Below are positions 18,657-27,484 of a stretch of DNA of 39,403 bases, in pieces (positions within the stretch are counted from its first letter, which is position 1; each line of letters opens with the position of its first letter). This DNA comes from Rufibacter latericius (GTDB lineage: Bacteria; Bacteroidota; Bacteroidia; Cytophagales; Hymenobacteraceae). The stretch lies in NCBI RefSeq assembly GCF_003721515.1, contig NZ_RJJD01000019.1, positions 1 through 39,403 on the forward strand, read 5' to 3'. The notes beneath the pieces were generated by a model. It worked only from the letters and a program-made list of their open reading frames with translations, had not been told where the DNA came from and made no database searches. The translations under genes and the position numbers were made by a program.

Positions 18657-18828
18657 GGCGGGTTAGGTTGGTGACACTGCTATGTACTGCTACTTGCATT
18701 AGTGGTTGCTTTGAGTAGGCCAGAATTAATACGGTTTCTACTCTGATTTTCTACCCTGTTTCAAAGGAAAAAGGGTTTGCGCCAACTTCTGAAGTTTGGT
18801 TCCGTAATCGTAGCGGATTTCAAAAACT

Positions 18829-19614
18829 ATGAAAAAAACACTCCTACTTTCCTTTTTTGCCTTCTTTCACCTACGAGCCTTCGCGCAGCAGGAAACCCTA
18901 CTTGAGTTTGAAACTGACCGACCCACCAAAACAGAAGCCTCCAGTGTCGTGCCTCGGGGGTACTTTCAACTGGAAACCGGTTTCCAGTACCAGCGCCTGA
19001 AGCACGAAAGCTTGGAAGACAAACAATGGCTTTATCCGCAGGCTTTGCTCCGGATTGGCCTCCTGCCAGCCGCTGAATTCAGGGTGGAAGCCACGTACCG
19101 CCAGGAAACAAACCAGATAAGTGAAAACCTGTTCCGGGAAAACAAAGGGCTGAGTACACTGCGGGTGGGAACGAAGGTGAACGTACTGGAGAGCCAGGGC
19201 GTCCTACCCACCGTTTCGGTTTTGGCTATGTTGGAACTTCCCTGGGAAGCCGATGCCTTTAAACCTAATAAAGTAGCCCCAGAAGTGATGCTACTGCTCA
19301 CAAATGGGCTTTCAGAGAAGGTAAAGCTCCAGTACAATGCTGGTTTTCAGCGCCAGCGTGAAGACGAGGAAATGGAAAACAAACTTCAGTACTCAGCGGC
19401 CCTGTGCGGGAAGCTAAGCGAGAAAGTGACAGTGGCCGCCGAGTTCTTCGGGGAGAAACCCAACCACAGCCACGCCGAAAACCAGATTGACGGAAGTATT
19501 CAGTTCCTGTTGCTCCCCAATCTGCAGGTAGATGCCATAGTGGGTACCGGAGTTTCGTCCCATGCTCCTGATCTTTTCACCGGCGGTGGATTGAGCTTCA
19601 GACTACCGAGATAG
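18829..19614 (+). CDS. Outer-membrane protein of the phenol MetA-degradation family
   Basis: A 261-residue protein with signal peptide MKKTLLLSFFAFFHLRAFAQ. The mature start LEFETDRPTKTEASSVVPRGYFQLETGFQYQR is characteristic of the family often annotated 'transporter' or MetA-pathway protein: a DRP motif, then GxxQxExG leading into barrel strands. Repeated amphipathic strands follow (LLRIGLLPAAEFRVEATYR, LRVGTKVNV, VKLQYNAGFQRQ, VTVAAEFFGEK), consistent with a 12-strand-size outer-membrane barrel. It stands alone. Transport function is presumed, not shown. Confidence 0.78.
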   Translation: MKKTLLLSFFAFFHLRAFAQQETLLEFETDRPTKTEASSVVPRGYFQLETGFQYQRLKHESLEDKQWLYPQALLRIGLLPAAEFRVEATYRQETNQISENLFRENKGLSTLRVGTKVNVLESQGVLPTVSVLAMLELPWEADAFKPNKVAPEVMLLLTNGLSEKVKLQYNAGFQRQREDEEMENKLQYSAALCGKLSEKVTVAAEFFGEKPNHSHAENQIDGSIQFLLLPNLQVDAIVGTGVSSHAPDLFTGGGLSFRLPR

Positions 19615-19734
19615 CTTATTTCATTTCCCTGCCGCACTCTGCCTCATGAAATTGGGTCAGGGTGCGACTGTTTTGACGGCAGTTTAAGAAAATGGGGCTT
19701 AAAACAGGTTCCTTTCGAATTAATGACTTAGGAA

Positions 19735-19765
19735 GCATTGCGCTCATTCAAAATGAGAGCAATGC
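19735..19765. terminator. Hairpin between convergent genes
   Basis: The 14-base arms GCATTGCGCTCATT and AATGAGAGCAATGC pair with one mismatch around a CAA loop. It lies between the plus-strand barrel gene and the minus-strand EamA gene, so it probably limits read-through from either side. No strong T-run is present. A dispersed-repeat half-copy lies just before it (19674-19707). Confidence 0.5.
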
Positions 19766-19808
19766 CCTAAAGCATCTTGCCCAATCTTCGGGTCATAATG
19801 CAGCCTTC

Positions 19809-20720
19809 TCAGTGCCTGGATTTCAGGGTAATCAGCACCACGGCTCCCACCAGCAAAACGGTGGCAATAAGGGTTTGGCCGGTGACTACTTCTTGGGCAA
19901 AAGCCCAGCCAAGAAAAACCGCAATGACAGGGTTCACATAGGCATACGTGGAGACTTGTGACGGAGGCGCCACCCTTGTAAGCCAACTATAGGCCGAGAA
20001 ACCGATAAGGGAACCAAAGACCACCAGATACCCCAAGGCCAGCCAAGATCTGGAACTAACGGAAGCCCACTCAGCGGTTTGCCACTCGCCAAAGACGGTA
20101 CCGGTTAGCACCAGCATGGCCCCGCCGCACATCATCTGCATGCCGGTGGTAAGAATAGGCGAGGATGGCAAGGTGGCTCGGGAGGAAAAAAGAGAACCCC
20201 AGGCCCACGCTCCCGCCGAAAGGAACACCACCGCACTACCTGCCACATCTACCCCACCCTCCAATTTCCAGGGACTAACCAACACCACCATCCCGATAGC
20301 CCCAAGCAAGAGACCTAACAAAACGCCTTTGGAGGGTGCCTGTTTTGATTTACCCAGCCATTGCAATACAACCACCCACAATGGTTCAGTGGTGACCAAT
20401 AGAGCCGCAATCCCGGAAGCCACGCGTTGCTCAGCCCAAACCACAGATCCGTTTCCTAATAGAATCAGAAGGCCGCCTATGATTGCCGTATTGCGCCAAT
20501 GCTCTAATGAAGGGGTTGCAGCTCCGCGAAGCCGGGCCCAGCTGAACAAGACCACCCCGGCGAACAAGAACCGAAGACCAGCCATCAGGAAAGGCGGCAG
20601 GGTTTCAATGGCAAAGGCAATGGCCAGGTAAGTGGAGCCCCATATAATGTAAATCGCGGCAAAGGCCGCGATCTTCAGCCAACCGGTAGCCGGAGCCCCG
20701 GAGGTGGTGGTTGCTTCCAT
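19809..20720 (-). CDS. EamA/DMT-superfamily exporter (YedA-like)
   Basis: A 303-residue membrane protein with ten predicted helices arranged as two five-helix EamA repeats (about 15-145 and 155-300). The N-terminal helix carries IIWGSTYLAI, and each repeat ends in a conserved proline-containing helix (VTTEPLWVV; AYVNPVIAVFLGW), typical of the drug/metabolite transporter superfamily. It is closest in pattern to E. coli YedA. It begins 6 bases after the universal stress protein gene ends, so the two are co-transcribed. Export of amino acids or metabolites is likely; the substrate is unknown. Confidence 0.9.
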   Translation of the reverse strand: MEATTTSGAPATGWLKIAAFAAIYIIWGSTYLAIAFAIETLPPFLMAGLRFLFAGVVLFSWARLRGAATPSLEHWRNTAIIGGLLILLGNGSVVWAEQRVASGIAALLVTTEPLWVVVLQWLGKSKQAPSKGVLLGLLLGAIGMVVLVSPWKLEGGVDVAGSAVVFLSAGAWAWGSLFSSRATLPSSPILTTGMQMMCGGAMLVLTGTVFGEWQTAEWASVSSRSWLALGYLVVFGSLIGFSAYSWLTRVAPPSQVSTYAYVNPVIAVFLGWAFAQEVVTGQTLIATVLLVGAVVLITLKSRH

Positions 20721-20726
20721 AAAATT

Positions 20727-21581
20727 TTAATCGGCGTCTGCGTGCAGCACCAGCAGCGGCAGCTTGGTTTGGTAGGTCATTTTCTCAGCGAGACTCATCC
20801 CGAAAAGGTTTTTGAAAAAGCTGCGGCGCTTTTTCAGGATAGCCAGCATGTTGCTGTTGGTTCGGCTGAGGTAATCTTTCAGGCCTTTGTCTTTCTCGGG
20901 GTGTTCTACTTCCTGAAAACGGATATCTAACCCCTGAAATTCGCTCCTAAGCATTTGGATGAACTCTTGCGCGTGACGGCCACCATCAGCACCGGCTTTG
21001 TGGGTAACGTGCACCACTTCTACTTCGGCCTGAAACACCATGGCCAGATCAACTACATTTCTCAGCGCTTTCAGGTCTTCGGGTTGGTAATCTGAGGCGT
21101 ACACAATGCGGTGGATGTCGGGGAACTGGGCTTTTCCCGGGATGGCCAACACAGGGCATTTCACCTGCGAAATCACGCTCTCGGTGTTGCTGCCAATCAG
21201 GATTTCCTCCAGGGTATTGCCGCCGCCGGTAGTACCCATCACAATAAAATTGTAGCCTTCTTCGTGCACCAGGCGCTCCACCGCATCTGCCAGGAACGCC
21301 TCCTGGACTTTAGTATCCACGTCAACGGCCCCGCCACCGCTTTCGGCCAGCATGCTCTGCAGGTGATGCGACAGAGATTGGAGTTTATCAGAGGAAACGC
21401 GACGCTGCTCATCCAACACCTGGCTGGCCATCAACGCCGATTCGGTGGTGTCTATCATGGGCAGGTGCAAAACATGTAGCAACGTGAGCGAGGAGCGGGT
21501 ATGCTGGGCTATCTGAGCGGCATACTCCACCGCTTTGTTTGAGGTCTTGGAAAAATCAACCGGGCAAAGAATCTTTTTCAT
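20727..21581 (-). CDS. Tandem-domain universal stress protein
   Basis: A 284-residue cytoplasmic protein with two UspA folds. The first (about 1-150) starts MKKILCPVDFSKTSNKAVEYA and has the ATP-binding loop VMGTTGGG...IGS that follows the GxxG-x9-10-G(S/T) pattern. The second (about 155-284) keeps the fold (VYASDYQPEDLKAL, VEVVHV) but lacks a clear nucleotide loop. Tandem Usp proteins of this sort are common in Bacteroidota and respond to starvation or redox stress. It is the first gene of a two-gene operon with the EamA exporter. Confidence 0.93.
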   Translation of the reverse strand: MKKILCPVDFSKTSNKAVEYAAQIAQHTRSSLTLLHVLHLPMIDTTESALMASQVLDEQRRVSSDKLQSLSHHLQSMLAESGGGAVDVDTKVQEAFLADAVERLVHEEGYNFIVMGTTGGGNTLEEILIGSNTESVISQVKCPVLAIPGKAQFPDIHRIVYASDYQPEDLKALRNVVDLAMVFQAEVEVVHVTHKAGADGGRHAQEFIQMLRSEFQGLDIRFQEVEHPEKDKGLKDYLSRTNSNMLAILKKRRSFFKNLFGMSLAEKMTYQTKLPLLVLHADAD

Positions 21582-21692
21582 AGCATTGCAAGTCTGTTCT
21601 GTAGTTCATTTATAGCAGAACTACGCCTGCTTACAAAACGGGAATATAGCGTTTGGGTTATACTTTCCTTTCCTGAAAGATTCCCCTTGCTG

Positions 21693-22085
21693 CTACAGAA
21701 GTCCTTCCAGCCAGTCTTCGGCGTCTTCCAGCGAATCAAAAATATTGAGGGGAATCTTACTTTCCTCGGCTATGAACATAGACAACTGGTTCACGGGGGT
21801 GTTGGAATGATGCACTTCGGCCAACTGGGAAATACCGGCCGCTACCGTTAGCTTCTGGGCTTCAATGTGCATCCGGCGCACCGCCGGCGAATATTCTTCC
21901 AATCCCCGGATATCGGTGAGGATGGAAAAGCCCGGGGTTAGGCAAGCAAGGGCCTCTTCAAGGTGAAGGAAATAGAAAGGAACCTCCTCTGGGGTGTTCC
22001 AGCATCCCTCCACTTTTATAAAAATTCTATTTCTCTTCCGGTCTACCTTCATTTGGTAGAAAGGAGTATACGCAATTTGAATCAT
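21693..22085 (-). CDS. SpoIIAA/STAS-like small protein
   Basis: A protein of about 130 residues from ATG 22085 (MIQIAYTPFYQMKV); ATG 22100 is equally possible, while the longest frame begins only with TTG. The layout is an N-terminal hairpin (RNRIFIKVEGCWNTPEE), an FSILTDIRGLEEYSPAVRRMH segment and a final amphipathic helix DSLEDAEDWLEGLL. That order resembles the SpoIIAA-like/STAS fold proteins of about 120-130 residues. The conserved phosphorylatable serine of anti-sigma antagonists is not evident. Function is unknown; the fold assignment is moderate. Confidence 0.55.
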   Translation of the reverse strand: MIQIAYTPFYQMKVDRKRNRIFIKVEGCWNTPEEVPFYFLHLEEALACLTPGFSILTDIRGLEEYSPAVRRMHIEAQKLTVAAGISQLAEVHHSNTPVNQLSMFIAEESKIPLNIFDSLEDAEDWLEGLL

Positions 22086-22207
22086 AGCAGCGTCAGACAT
22101 TTCTGCAGATGCACCACTATCTGGGCGGGGGATTCCGGAAAGAGGCAAAATTTGATATTATCTTTCCATAAAGTTAAAAACAGTTTGCCATTTTGCAAAT
22201 CCAAACA

Positions 22208-23281
22208 TCAAATTTTATTATTTCTCAGGTTAAAGGCTTTCACCTCGGCCCAGGTCCACCGTTTCTTAGGAGTGACATTTGTAAATGCATTCTGCAAATA
22301 TGAAGTAACAATTTCCAGGAATTTACCCTTTTCAATGGAGGAGGCATAGAACTCCCTTTCCTGCGGATTGCCGTACCGCTGAGCCTTACTAAGTTTCCCG
22401 TTCTGGAGCCGAAGCAAAGGACCGGTATCAGTGATGCCGTCTGCTACCCAGCTTAGCCCCGTTTGCTCCAACTCTGTAAGTTGGCTAGCCAAGGCCCGTA
22501 AATCTGGTCTTGGGAGCGTTGGTCGACTGGCAAGGTCTACCCAGGTAGTGTACTTACATTCTATTTCATACCGGTTTCCGCTGTAGCAAGACACCACAAT
22601 GTCATACCCTGCAGTAGGGCTGAACAGGGCGTAGTAATGCACGGGCTGCGGGGTCTCTATCACCACCAACCCTAAGGAATCGTTTTGGACAATTCGTGAT
22701 TCTTTCCCATACACCTGGGAGTATCCCCGCTGAACGACTTCCAGTTCAGGCTCCCAAACCTGTTGGAATAATGCAGGATTCAGCAACACTTCTTGGAACA
22801 CCTCCAGAAAATTGTGGAATTTCGGGATGGAGGCGATCACTTCATTTTCTTCCAGGTCTTCGGCACCAAACGGGGGGTAGAACCGCACCTTTTCTTCGGC
22901 ATTGATCCAGCACACCAGTTTTAGGGCTTCTTTGGCAAAAGGAGCCCCTAAATCCAATTCCCGGAAATCACCTATAATCGCCATCTGCCGCAGGGTCTCT
23001 TCGTGCTGCATAGCTAGAGTTGGGTTCAGCAAAGCCCAGATGCCTACCAGGGCATCAATGTCAAAGTGGTTAGCCGTAACGTATTGGTATTTCTGCAGAC
23101 CAGGGTGGTTTTGCTTTATGGCTTGCAGAACCATTCCGGCGCTGGTGTCTTCCCGCAATTCCGATGGGGTGGGAGCTTCGCGCCAGTGCGAAAGCACCAG
23201 ACCATTGGGGTGAAAACTGTCTACCACTACGGCTGGCTGTTCTTTGATCTGAGGAAAAGGAAGATACGTCAATGGGTTCAT
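22208..23281 (-). CDS. Conserved protein of unknown function with DHH-like motif
   Basis: A 357-residue cytoplasmic protein from ATG 23281 (MNPLTYLPFPQ); the upstream extension uses TTG. I do not recognise a named family with certainty. Early in the protein come VVDSFHPNGLVLSHWREAPTP and then YVTANHFDIDALVGIWALLNP. The second segment resembles motif I of DHH phosphoesterases, HxNPDxDAxGS, with H-D-D spacing. No classical DHH triplet follows, so a diverged metal hydrolase is only a guess. The C-terminal part is mostly helical. It is followed by the STAS-like gene at a 122-base interval. Confidence 0.6.
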   Translation of the reverse strand: MNPLTYLPFPQIKEQPAVVVDSFHPNGLVLSHWREAPTPSELREDTSAGMVLQAIKQNHPGLQKYQYVTANHFDIDALVGIWALLNPTLAMQHEETLRQMAIIGDFRELDLGAPFAKEALKLVCWINAEEKVRFYPPFGAEDLEENEVIASIPKFHNFLEVFQEVLLNPALFQQVWEPELEVVQRGYSQVYGKESRIVQNDSLGLVVIETPQPVHYYALFSPTAGYDIVVSCYSGNRYEIECKYTTWVDLASRPTLPRPDLRALASQLTELEQTGLSWVADGITDTGPLLRLQNGKLSKAQRYGNPQEREFYASSIEKGKFLEIVTSYLQNAFTNVTPKKRWTWAEVKAFNLRNNKI

Positions 23282-23385
23282 TCTGCTGAGTTTTTGGAAA
23301 GTCGCTCTGGTTTTCAAGCCCTTTCTTTGGGGAAGGTGTTTTAGAGGCTATTTGGCAAAAACAACGCTGAAACGCAAGCTGCCCA

Positions 23386-23694
23386 TTATTTGCGTTTGCC
23401 CCGGCGGTTGGTGATTTTGTCCAGACGTTTGGTACGCACCCATTGCAGGTACTTCTGCAAACCCTCAGCTTCGCGCAGGGCCTGGATGGAATTGTACAGC
23501 ACCGCCAGTTCTTTGTTGTTGTACGTGAGGTGCACCGTACTGTGGCAAGGCTGGCACAGCGGAGCGGTGGGTCCGTGCCTGCCTCCTTCCTCCCGCGGAA
23601 TCAAATGGTGCAGCGTAGTAAACCCCACCTCCCGTTCACAAAGCGCGCACACCGGATCTGCGCTTTCTTCTTTTTTCCTGATTCGTTTTGCCAT
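23386..23694 (-). CDS. HNH endonuclease-like protein
   Basis: A 102-residue basic protein. The start ATG 23694 (MAKRIRKKEE) is preferred over the extended frame to 23772. It has a compact treble-clef HNH module: CALC (Cys16, Cys19), TTLHHLIPREEGG (His29, His30), LCQPCHSTVH (Cys47, Cys50, His51, His55). The first histidine pair and the final His fit the metal-binding beta-beta-alpha core, with four cysteines holding a structural zinc. Such stand-alone HNH proteins nick or cut DNA, sometimes in phage or repair contexts; here the neighbours are ordinary chromosomal genes and the role is unknown. Confidence 0.82.
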   Translation of the reverse strand: MAKRIRKKEESADPVCALCEREVGFTTLHHLIPREEGGRHGPTAPLCQPCHSTVHLTYNNKELAVLYNSIQALREAEGLQKYLQWVRTKRLDKITNRRGKRK

Positions 23695-23815
23695 GGGCGG
23701 CTTTGTTTCTGATAAGGGTACTTTGAGGCGTGCCTGTCTAACTGAAAAGAAACCAACCTCTGCCCCTACCACGCGTAAAGTTTTGTTTTAAACGGACGGA
23801 TGTCCATGTTCTGTT

Positions 23816-25045
23816 ATGTCTCTATCTTCTACTGCTTCTCCTATATCCTCGGGCCCGGCTCTAAGTGAGAAATGGCTGCTGTTCATTCTGGCGGCCATCC
23901 AGTTTACGCACATCATGGACTTTGTGATCATGATGCCGCTAGGGCCCCAATTGATGCGGGTTTTTCAGATCAGTCCGAGGGAGTTCGGGTTCCTGGTATC
24001 GGCGTATACGTTCAGCGCGGCTATCTCGGGCTTGCTGAGCGCCTTTTTCATAGACCGGTTCGACCGGAAGAATGCTCTTTTGGGCCTTTATCTGGGCTTC
24101 ACCTTGGGAACATTTGCCTGCGCTTTGGCTCCAACGTTCTCCTTCCTATTAATTGCCCGTATTTTGGCGGGTGCCTTTGGCGGAGTTCTGGGGGCGTTGG
24201 TGTTGGCCATTATCGGGGATTCTATTCCGGAGGAGCGGCGGGGTGCGGCTACCGGCAAGGTAATGGCGGCTTTCTCGGTGGCTTCTATCGGGGGAATTCC
24301 TATTGGGCTTTATTTAGCCAGCCACGCCAGCTGGCACGCTCCTTTTTACCTGCTTACCGGGCTCAGCGTGCTGGTACTGTTCCTGACCTGGCGGGTGCTC
24401 CCTCCCATGCGGCAGCACTTGCTGCACCACGTTCCTCAGCATCCGGCCCAGGTGCTGGGCACCATCTTCAGCCGGGCGAACTGCTTGTGGGCTTTTGCGT
24501 TGATGGTGGGCTTGTCGCTGGCGGGATTCACGGTGGTGCCGTTTCTGAGTCCGTATATGGTGGCCAACGTGGGTTTCGCCGAGGAAGAGCTCAGTTACAT
24601 TTACCTTTTCGGGGGACTGGCAACGGTGGTGACCTCTCAGCTAGCCGGAAGGCTTTCGGACCGATTTGGGAAAAAGAAGGTGTTTCTGATCGCCGCGCTT
24701 GTCTCCATCATTCCGATTCTGGTGGTGACCCATTTGCCTAGGGTGCCGCATTGGCAAGCGTTCGTGGTGACTACTTTCTTCTTTATTTTCTTCGGGGCGA
24801 GGTTTGTGCCGGCCATGTCTCTGATCACCTCCAGCATTGAACCCCGGCTGCGCGGCTCGTTTATGAGCGTAAATTCATCGGTACAACAGCTTGCCTCAGG
24901 TTTGGCCGCCTTCCTGTCAGGCTTGGTGATTTCCAATGCTCCCGGCTCGAATGAACTGCAACACTTCGGGACGGTGGGCATCATAGCCACGGTATTCACC
25001 TTTGTGTCTATGTGGGTAGTGATTAAGCTGAAGCAGGTGAGTTGA
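23816..25045 (+). CDS. Major facilitator superfamily transporter
   Basis: A 409-residue membrane protein with twelve hydrophobic segments. The motif A-type loop between helices 2 and 3 reads FFIDRFDRKNAL, and the second half has the equivalent GRLSDRFGKKKVF. The first helix contains FTHIMDFVIMMPLGPQLM, typical of the AraJ/Bcr-like drug efflux branch. It is divergent from the HNH gene and probably transcribed alone. It probably exports a sugar derivative or small toxic compound by proton antiport; specificity is unknown. Confidence 0.92.
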   Translation: MSLSSTASPISSGPALSEKWLLFILAAIQFTHIMDFVIMMPLGPQLMRVFQISPREFGFLVSAYTFSAAISGLLSAFFIDRFDRKNALLGLYLGFTLGTFACALAPTFSFLLIARILAGAFGGVLGALVLAIIGDSIPEERRGAATGKVMAAFSVASIGGIPIGLYLASHASWHAPFYLLTGLSVLVLFLTWRVLPPMRQHLLHHVPQHPAQVLGTIFSRANCLWAFALMVGLSLAGFTVVPFLSPYMVANVGFAEEELSYIYLFGGLATVVTSQLAGRLSDRFGKKKVFLIAALVSIIPILVVTHLPRVPHWQAFVVTTFFFIFFGARFVPAMSLITSSIEPRLRGSFMSVNSSVQQLASGLAAFLSGLVISNAPGSNELQHFGTVGIIATVFTFVSMWVVIKLKQVS

Positions 25046-25050
25046 GGGAA

Positions 25051-25082
25051 AGTCCTGAGTCTAGAGTTCTGAGTCCTGAGTT
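25051..25082 (+). repeat. GAGTCCTGAGT direct repeats, left copy
   Basis: AGTCCTGAGT, AGAGTTCTGAGT and GAGTCCTGAGT follow one another in a short array just after the MFS gene. An inverted, similar array occurs at 26158-26193, on the other side of the ABC transporter gene. Confidence 0.6.
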
Positions 25083-25101
25083 ATAATATTTAAAAAAATA
25101 G

Positions 25102-25149
25102 AAAGCCGTTTAGAGCTTGTTTTCAGAAAACAGGTCCTAAACGGCTTTT
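25102..25149. terminator. Dispersed-repeat hairpin between convergent MFS and ABC genes
   Basis: AAAGCCGTTTAG and CTAAACGGCTTT are perfectly complementary outer arms. The inner arms TGTTTTC/GAAAACA continue the stem after a small bulge. It is a full member of the dispersed palindromic family between convergent genes, with T and A runs at both ends. Confidence 0.8.
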
Positions 25150-25176
25150 AAGTATAGCGTGTATTTTGATCAGGGT

Positions 25177-25863
25177 TTACGCTTCTTCTGGCTGCAGCAG
25201 GAAACCGTCTTTCATGGTTAGTTTCCGGTCGGCCATGTCGGCCAGAACGGGGTTATGGGTGACCAGCACGAAAGTCTGGCCCAGTTCAGCGCGAAGCTTG
25301 AAGAAGATCTGGTGCAGCTCCTCGGCATTTTTAGAGTCAAGGTTTCCGCTGGGCTCATCGGCGAAGATGAGCTTGGGCGAATTGATGAGGGCTCGGGCCA
25401 CAGCGGTGCGTTGCTGCTCACCACCGCTCATCTCAGAAGGTTTATGGTCCAGACGATGGCCCAGGTTCAGCATTTCCAGGAGTTCCTTGGCGCGGGTCTC
25501 TACTTCTTTTTCGGGGCGGTCAGCCAGGAAGCCGGGTAAACTCACATTCTCCAGGGCGGTGAACTCGGGCAGCAGGTTGTGGAACTGGAAAATAAAGCCA
25601 ATGTTGCGGTTCCGGAAACGGGCCACTTCTTTGTTGCTCATCCCCGAGATCTTCTGTCCGTGCAGGAAAACATCGCCGGCATCTGGGGCATCCAAGGTGC
25701 CCAGCAGATGCAGTAAAGTACTCTTGCCGGCTCCGGAGGCGCCCACAATGGAGACCACCTCGGCCTCACCGATCCTTAAGTCAATGCCTTTCAGGACCGG
25801 AAGTTTTCCGTAGGATTTGAACAACCCTCGGCCCTCTAACAAAATAGGTTTTTCTATACTCAT
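25177..25863 (-). CDS. lolD: LolD-type ABC transporter ATP-binding protein
   Basis: A 228-residue nucleotide-binding subunit. Walker A GASGAGKS (41-48), Q-loop [18 protein letters not shown], signature [15 protein letters not shown], Walker [14 protein letters not shown] and the switch His in LVTHNP are all intact. The PSGNLDS and [11 protein letters not shown] patterns place it in the MacB/LolD group, whose members drive lipoprotein release from the inner membrane or related mechanotransmission. No permease gene (LolC/E) is adjacent, so the partner is encoded elsewhere and the LolD assignment rests on sequence pattern alone. It is convergent with the MFS gene. Confidence 0.85.
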   Translation of the reverse strand: MSIEKPILLEGRGLFKSYGKLPVLKGIDLRIGEAEVVSIVGASGAGKSTLLHLLGTLDAPDAGDVFLHGQKISGMSNKEVARFRNRNIGFIFQFHNLLPEFTALENVSLPGFLADRPEKEVETRAKELLEMLNLGHRLDHKPSEMSGGEQQRTAVARALINSPKLIFADEPSGNLDSKNAEELHQIFFKLRAELGQTFVLVTHNPVLADMADRKLTMKDGFLLQPEEA

Positions 25864-25965
25864 GAACTACAAAACAATAAGGAAGGGATGGCATTTGCAA
25901 ACTGTTGCCTTGTTTGCATGAAACGGAGCATTCAATTTAAAGTTAACCGTAGCGGAGTTACAGCG

Positions 25966-26095
25966 TAACGCCGTGGTAGAGGTTTCAAAAAAACGCTGCC
26001 TCTGTCCAATAAACCTTACCCTCAGAAAAGGCGCTGTTTCAAAACGAAGAAGGTACATAGGGAAACTTGCATGGTCCTGTAGCACCACGGCGTTA
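25966..26095. repeat. 130-bp element bounded by 12-bp inverted repeats
   Basis: TAACGCCGTGGT (25966-25977) and its exact reverse complement ACCACGGCGTTA (26084-26095) enclose about 106 bases. Inside, GAGG...CCTC can pair and GTTTCAAAA occurs twice. Either a folded RNA or a small non-autonomous inverted-repeat element would fit; there is no coding sequence. Confidence 0.4.
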
Positions 26096-26157
26096 TAGGG
26101 TAAAGCCCCTAGACCAACTTGCGAGCTTGAAACACCCTAGCCTGGTATGGTGAAAAT

Positions 26158-26193
26158 GACTCAGGATTAAGGAGTCAGAACTCAGGACTTTCC
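26158..26193 (-). repeat. GAGTCCTGAGT-type repeats, right inverted copy
   Basis: Read on the minus strand this is AAAGTCCTGAGTTCTGACTCC then a further CCTGAGTCA, the same short units as at 25051-25082 in opposite orientation. Confidence 0.55.
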
Positions 26194-26209
26194 GCAGTTC
26201 AGCCTTTGC

Positions 26210-26240
26210 TTTGAAAAGTTACCCGTATACCTTACTTTCG
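26210..26240 (+). promoter_or_regulatory. Promoter of sucC
   Basis: TTTG (26210-26213) and TACTTTCG (26233-26240) are separated by 19 bases, matching the Bacteroidota -33 TTTG and -7 TAnnTTTG at one mismatch and ideal spacing. The sucC ATG is 28 bases downstream, giving a short leader. Confidence 0.6.
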
Positions 26241-26267
26241 TGCACCAAAAAACATCAACCTAACCTC

Positions 26268-27464
26268 ATGAATATACACGAGTACCAGGCGAAAGACATT
26301 CTGAAAAGCTACGGCGTTAGAATTCAGGAAGGCATCGTGGCAGAGACCCCCGAAGAGGCGGTAGCCGCTGCTAAGCGTTTAACCGAGGAAACCGGCACTG
26401 GCTGGCACGTAATTAAAGCCCAGATTCATGCGGGCGGTCGTGGTAAAGGCGGCGGGGTGAAATTGGCCAAAAACCTGGAGCAGGTGAAGGAAATTGCGGG
26501 CCAAATCATTGGCATGCAGTTGGTAACACACCAAACTGGTCCTGAAGGCAAAAAAGTAAATAAGGTATTAGTAGCGCAGGATGTTTACTATCCCGGTGAC
26601 TCTGAGCCGAAAGAATATTACGTTTCTATCTTATTAGACCGTGCCAAAGGCCAGAACGTGATCATGGCGTCTACTGAGGGCGGTATGGACATTGAAGAAG
26701 TGGCGGAACACACGCCTGAGAAAATCTTCAAAGAGTGGATTGACCCGGCGGTTGGTCTTCGTCCGTTCCAGGTTAATAAGATTGCGTTTGCATTTGGCTT
26801 GCAAGGCGAAGCTTTCAAAGAGTTTGCAAAATTCTTGACTAACCTGTACAAAGCCTATCTTGACACCGACGCTTCTATGTTTGAGATCAACCCCGTGTTG
26901 AAGACCTCAGACAACAAAATCTTAGCCGTAGATGGTAAAGTAGACTTAGACGACAACGCGCTGTTCCGTCACAAAGACCTGGCTGACCTGCGCGACATCG
27001 CGGAGGAAGATCCGTTGGAAGTGGAGGCAAGCAAGAGCAACCTGAACTATGTAAAGCTTGACGGTAACGTTGGCTGTATGGTGAACGGTGCTGGTCTGGC
27101 GATGGCTACCATGGACATCATCAAGCTTTCTGGCGGTGAGCCTGCTAACTTCCTGGACGTAGGAGGTGGAGCCAACGCGCAGACCGTAGAAGCTGGTTTC
27201 CGTCTGATTTTGCAAGATCCTAACGTAAAAGCCATCCTGATCAACATATTCGGTGGTATTGTGCGTTGCGACCGTGTTGCCAACGGGGTGGTGGAAGCTT
27301 ACAAGAACATCGGGACCATCAACGTTCCCATCATCGTTCGTCTGCAAGGAACCAACGCTGAGGAAGGTGCCCGTATCATTGATGAGTCTGGCCTGAAAGT
27401 ATTCTCTGCCGTTCTTTTGAAAGATGCTGCTGAGAGAGTGAAAGAAGTATTAGCAACTGCTTAA
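26268..27464 (+). CDS. sucC: Succinate-CoA ligase (ADP-forming) beta subunit
   Basis: A 398-residue subunit of the TCA-cycle enzyme interconverting succinyl-CoA and succinate with substrate-level ATP formation. It begins with the family's [17 protein letters not shown], has the ATP-grasp nucleotide loop [12 protein letters not shown], the metal-binding EINPVLK region and the C-terminal CoA-ligase domain with DVGGGAN and [19 protein letters not shown] 26268 fits both family start and promoter; the longer frame begins inside the promoter. Length is usual for Bacteroidota. sucD, encoding the alpha subunit, is not next to it. Confidence 0.97.
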   Translation: MNIHEYQAKDILKSYGVRIQEGIVAETPEEAVAAAKRLTEETGTGWHVIKAQIHAGGRGKGGGVKLAKNLEQVKEIAGQIIGMQLVTHQTGPEGKKVNKVLVAQDVYYPGDSEPKEYYVSILLDRAKGQNVIMASTEGGMDIEEVAEHTPEKIFKEWIDPAVGLRPFQVNKIAFAFGLQGEAFKEFAKFLTNLYKAYLDTDASMFEINPVLKTSDNKILAVDGKVDLDDNALFRHKDLADLRDIAEEDPLEVEASKSNLNYVKLDGNVGCMVNGAGLAMATMDIIKLSGGEPANFLDVGGGANAQTVEAGFRLILQDPNVKAILINIFGGIVRCDRVANGVVEAYKNIGTINVPIIVRLQGTNAEEGARIIDESGLKVFSAVLLKDAAERVKEVLATA

Positions 27465-27484
27465 TTGTACGTTGTTTTAGTATA

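Larger units (their letters stand above)
25864..26267. other. Intergenic region before sucC with a 130-bp inverted-repeat element
   Basis: 404 bases without a convincing gene. A 130-base segment (25966-26095) is bounded by 12-base inverted repeats. The right GAGTCC-type array (26158-26193) and the sucC promoter follow. A 73-residue frame on the minus strand shows no protein-like features. Confidence 0.5.

Noticed and set aside
23872..24741. 289-codon frame overlapping the MFS gene in another frame
   Set aside because: The MFS frame has correct helices and motif A; this frame is Gly/Arg rich without features and is a shadow.
25051..25082. CRISPR-like array
   Set aside because: The units are about 10 bases, imperfect, without spacers of constant length, and no cas gene is present.
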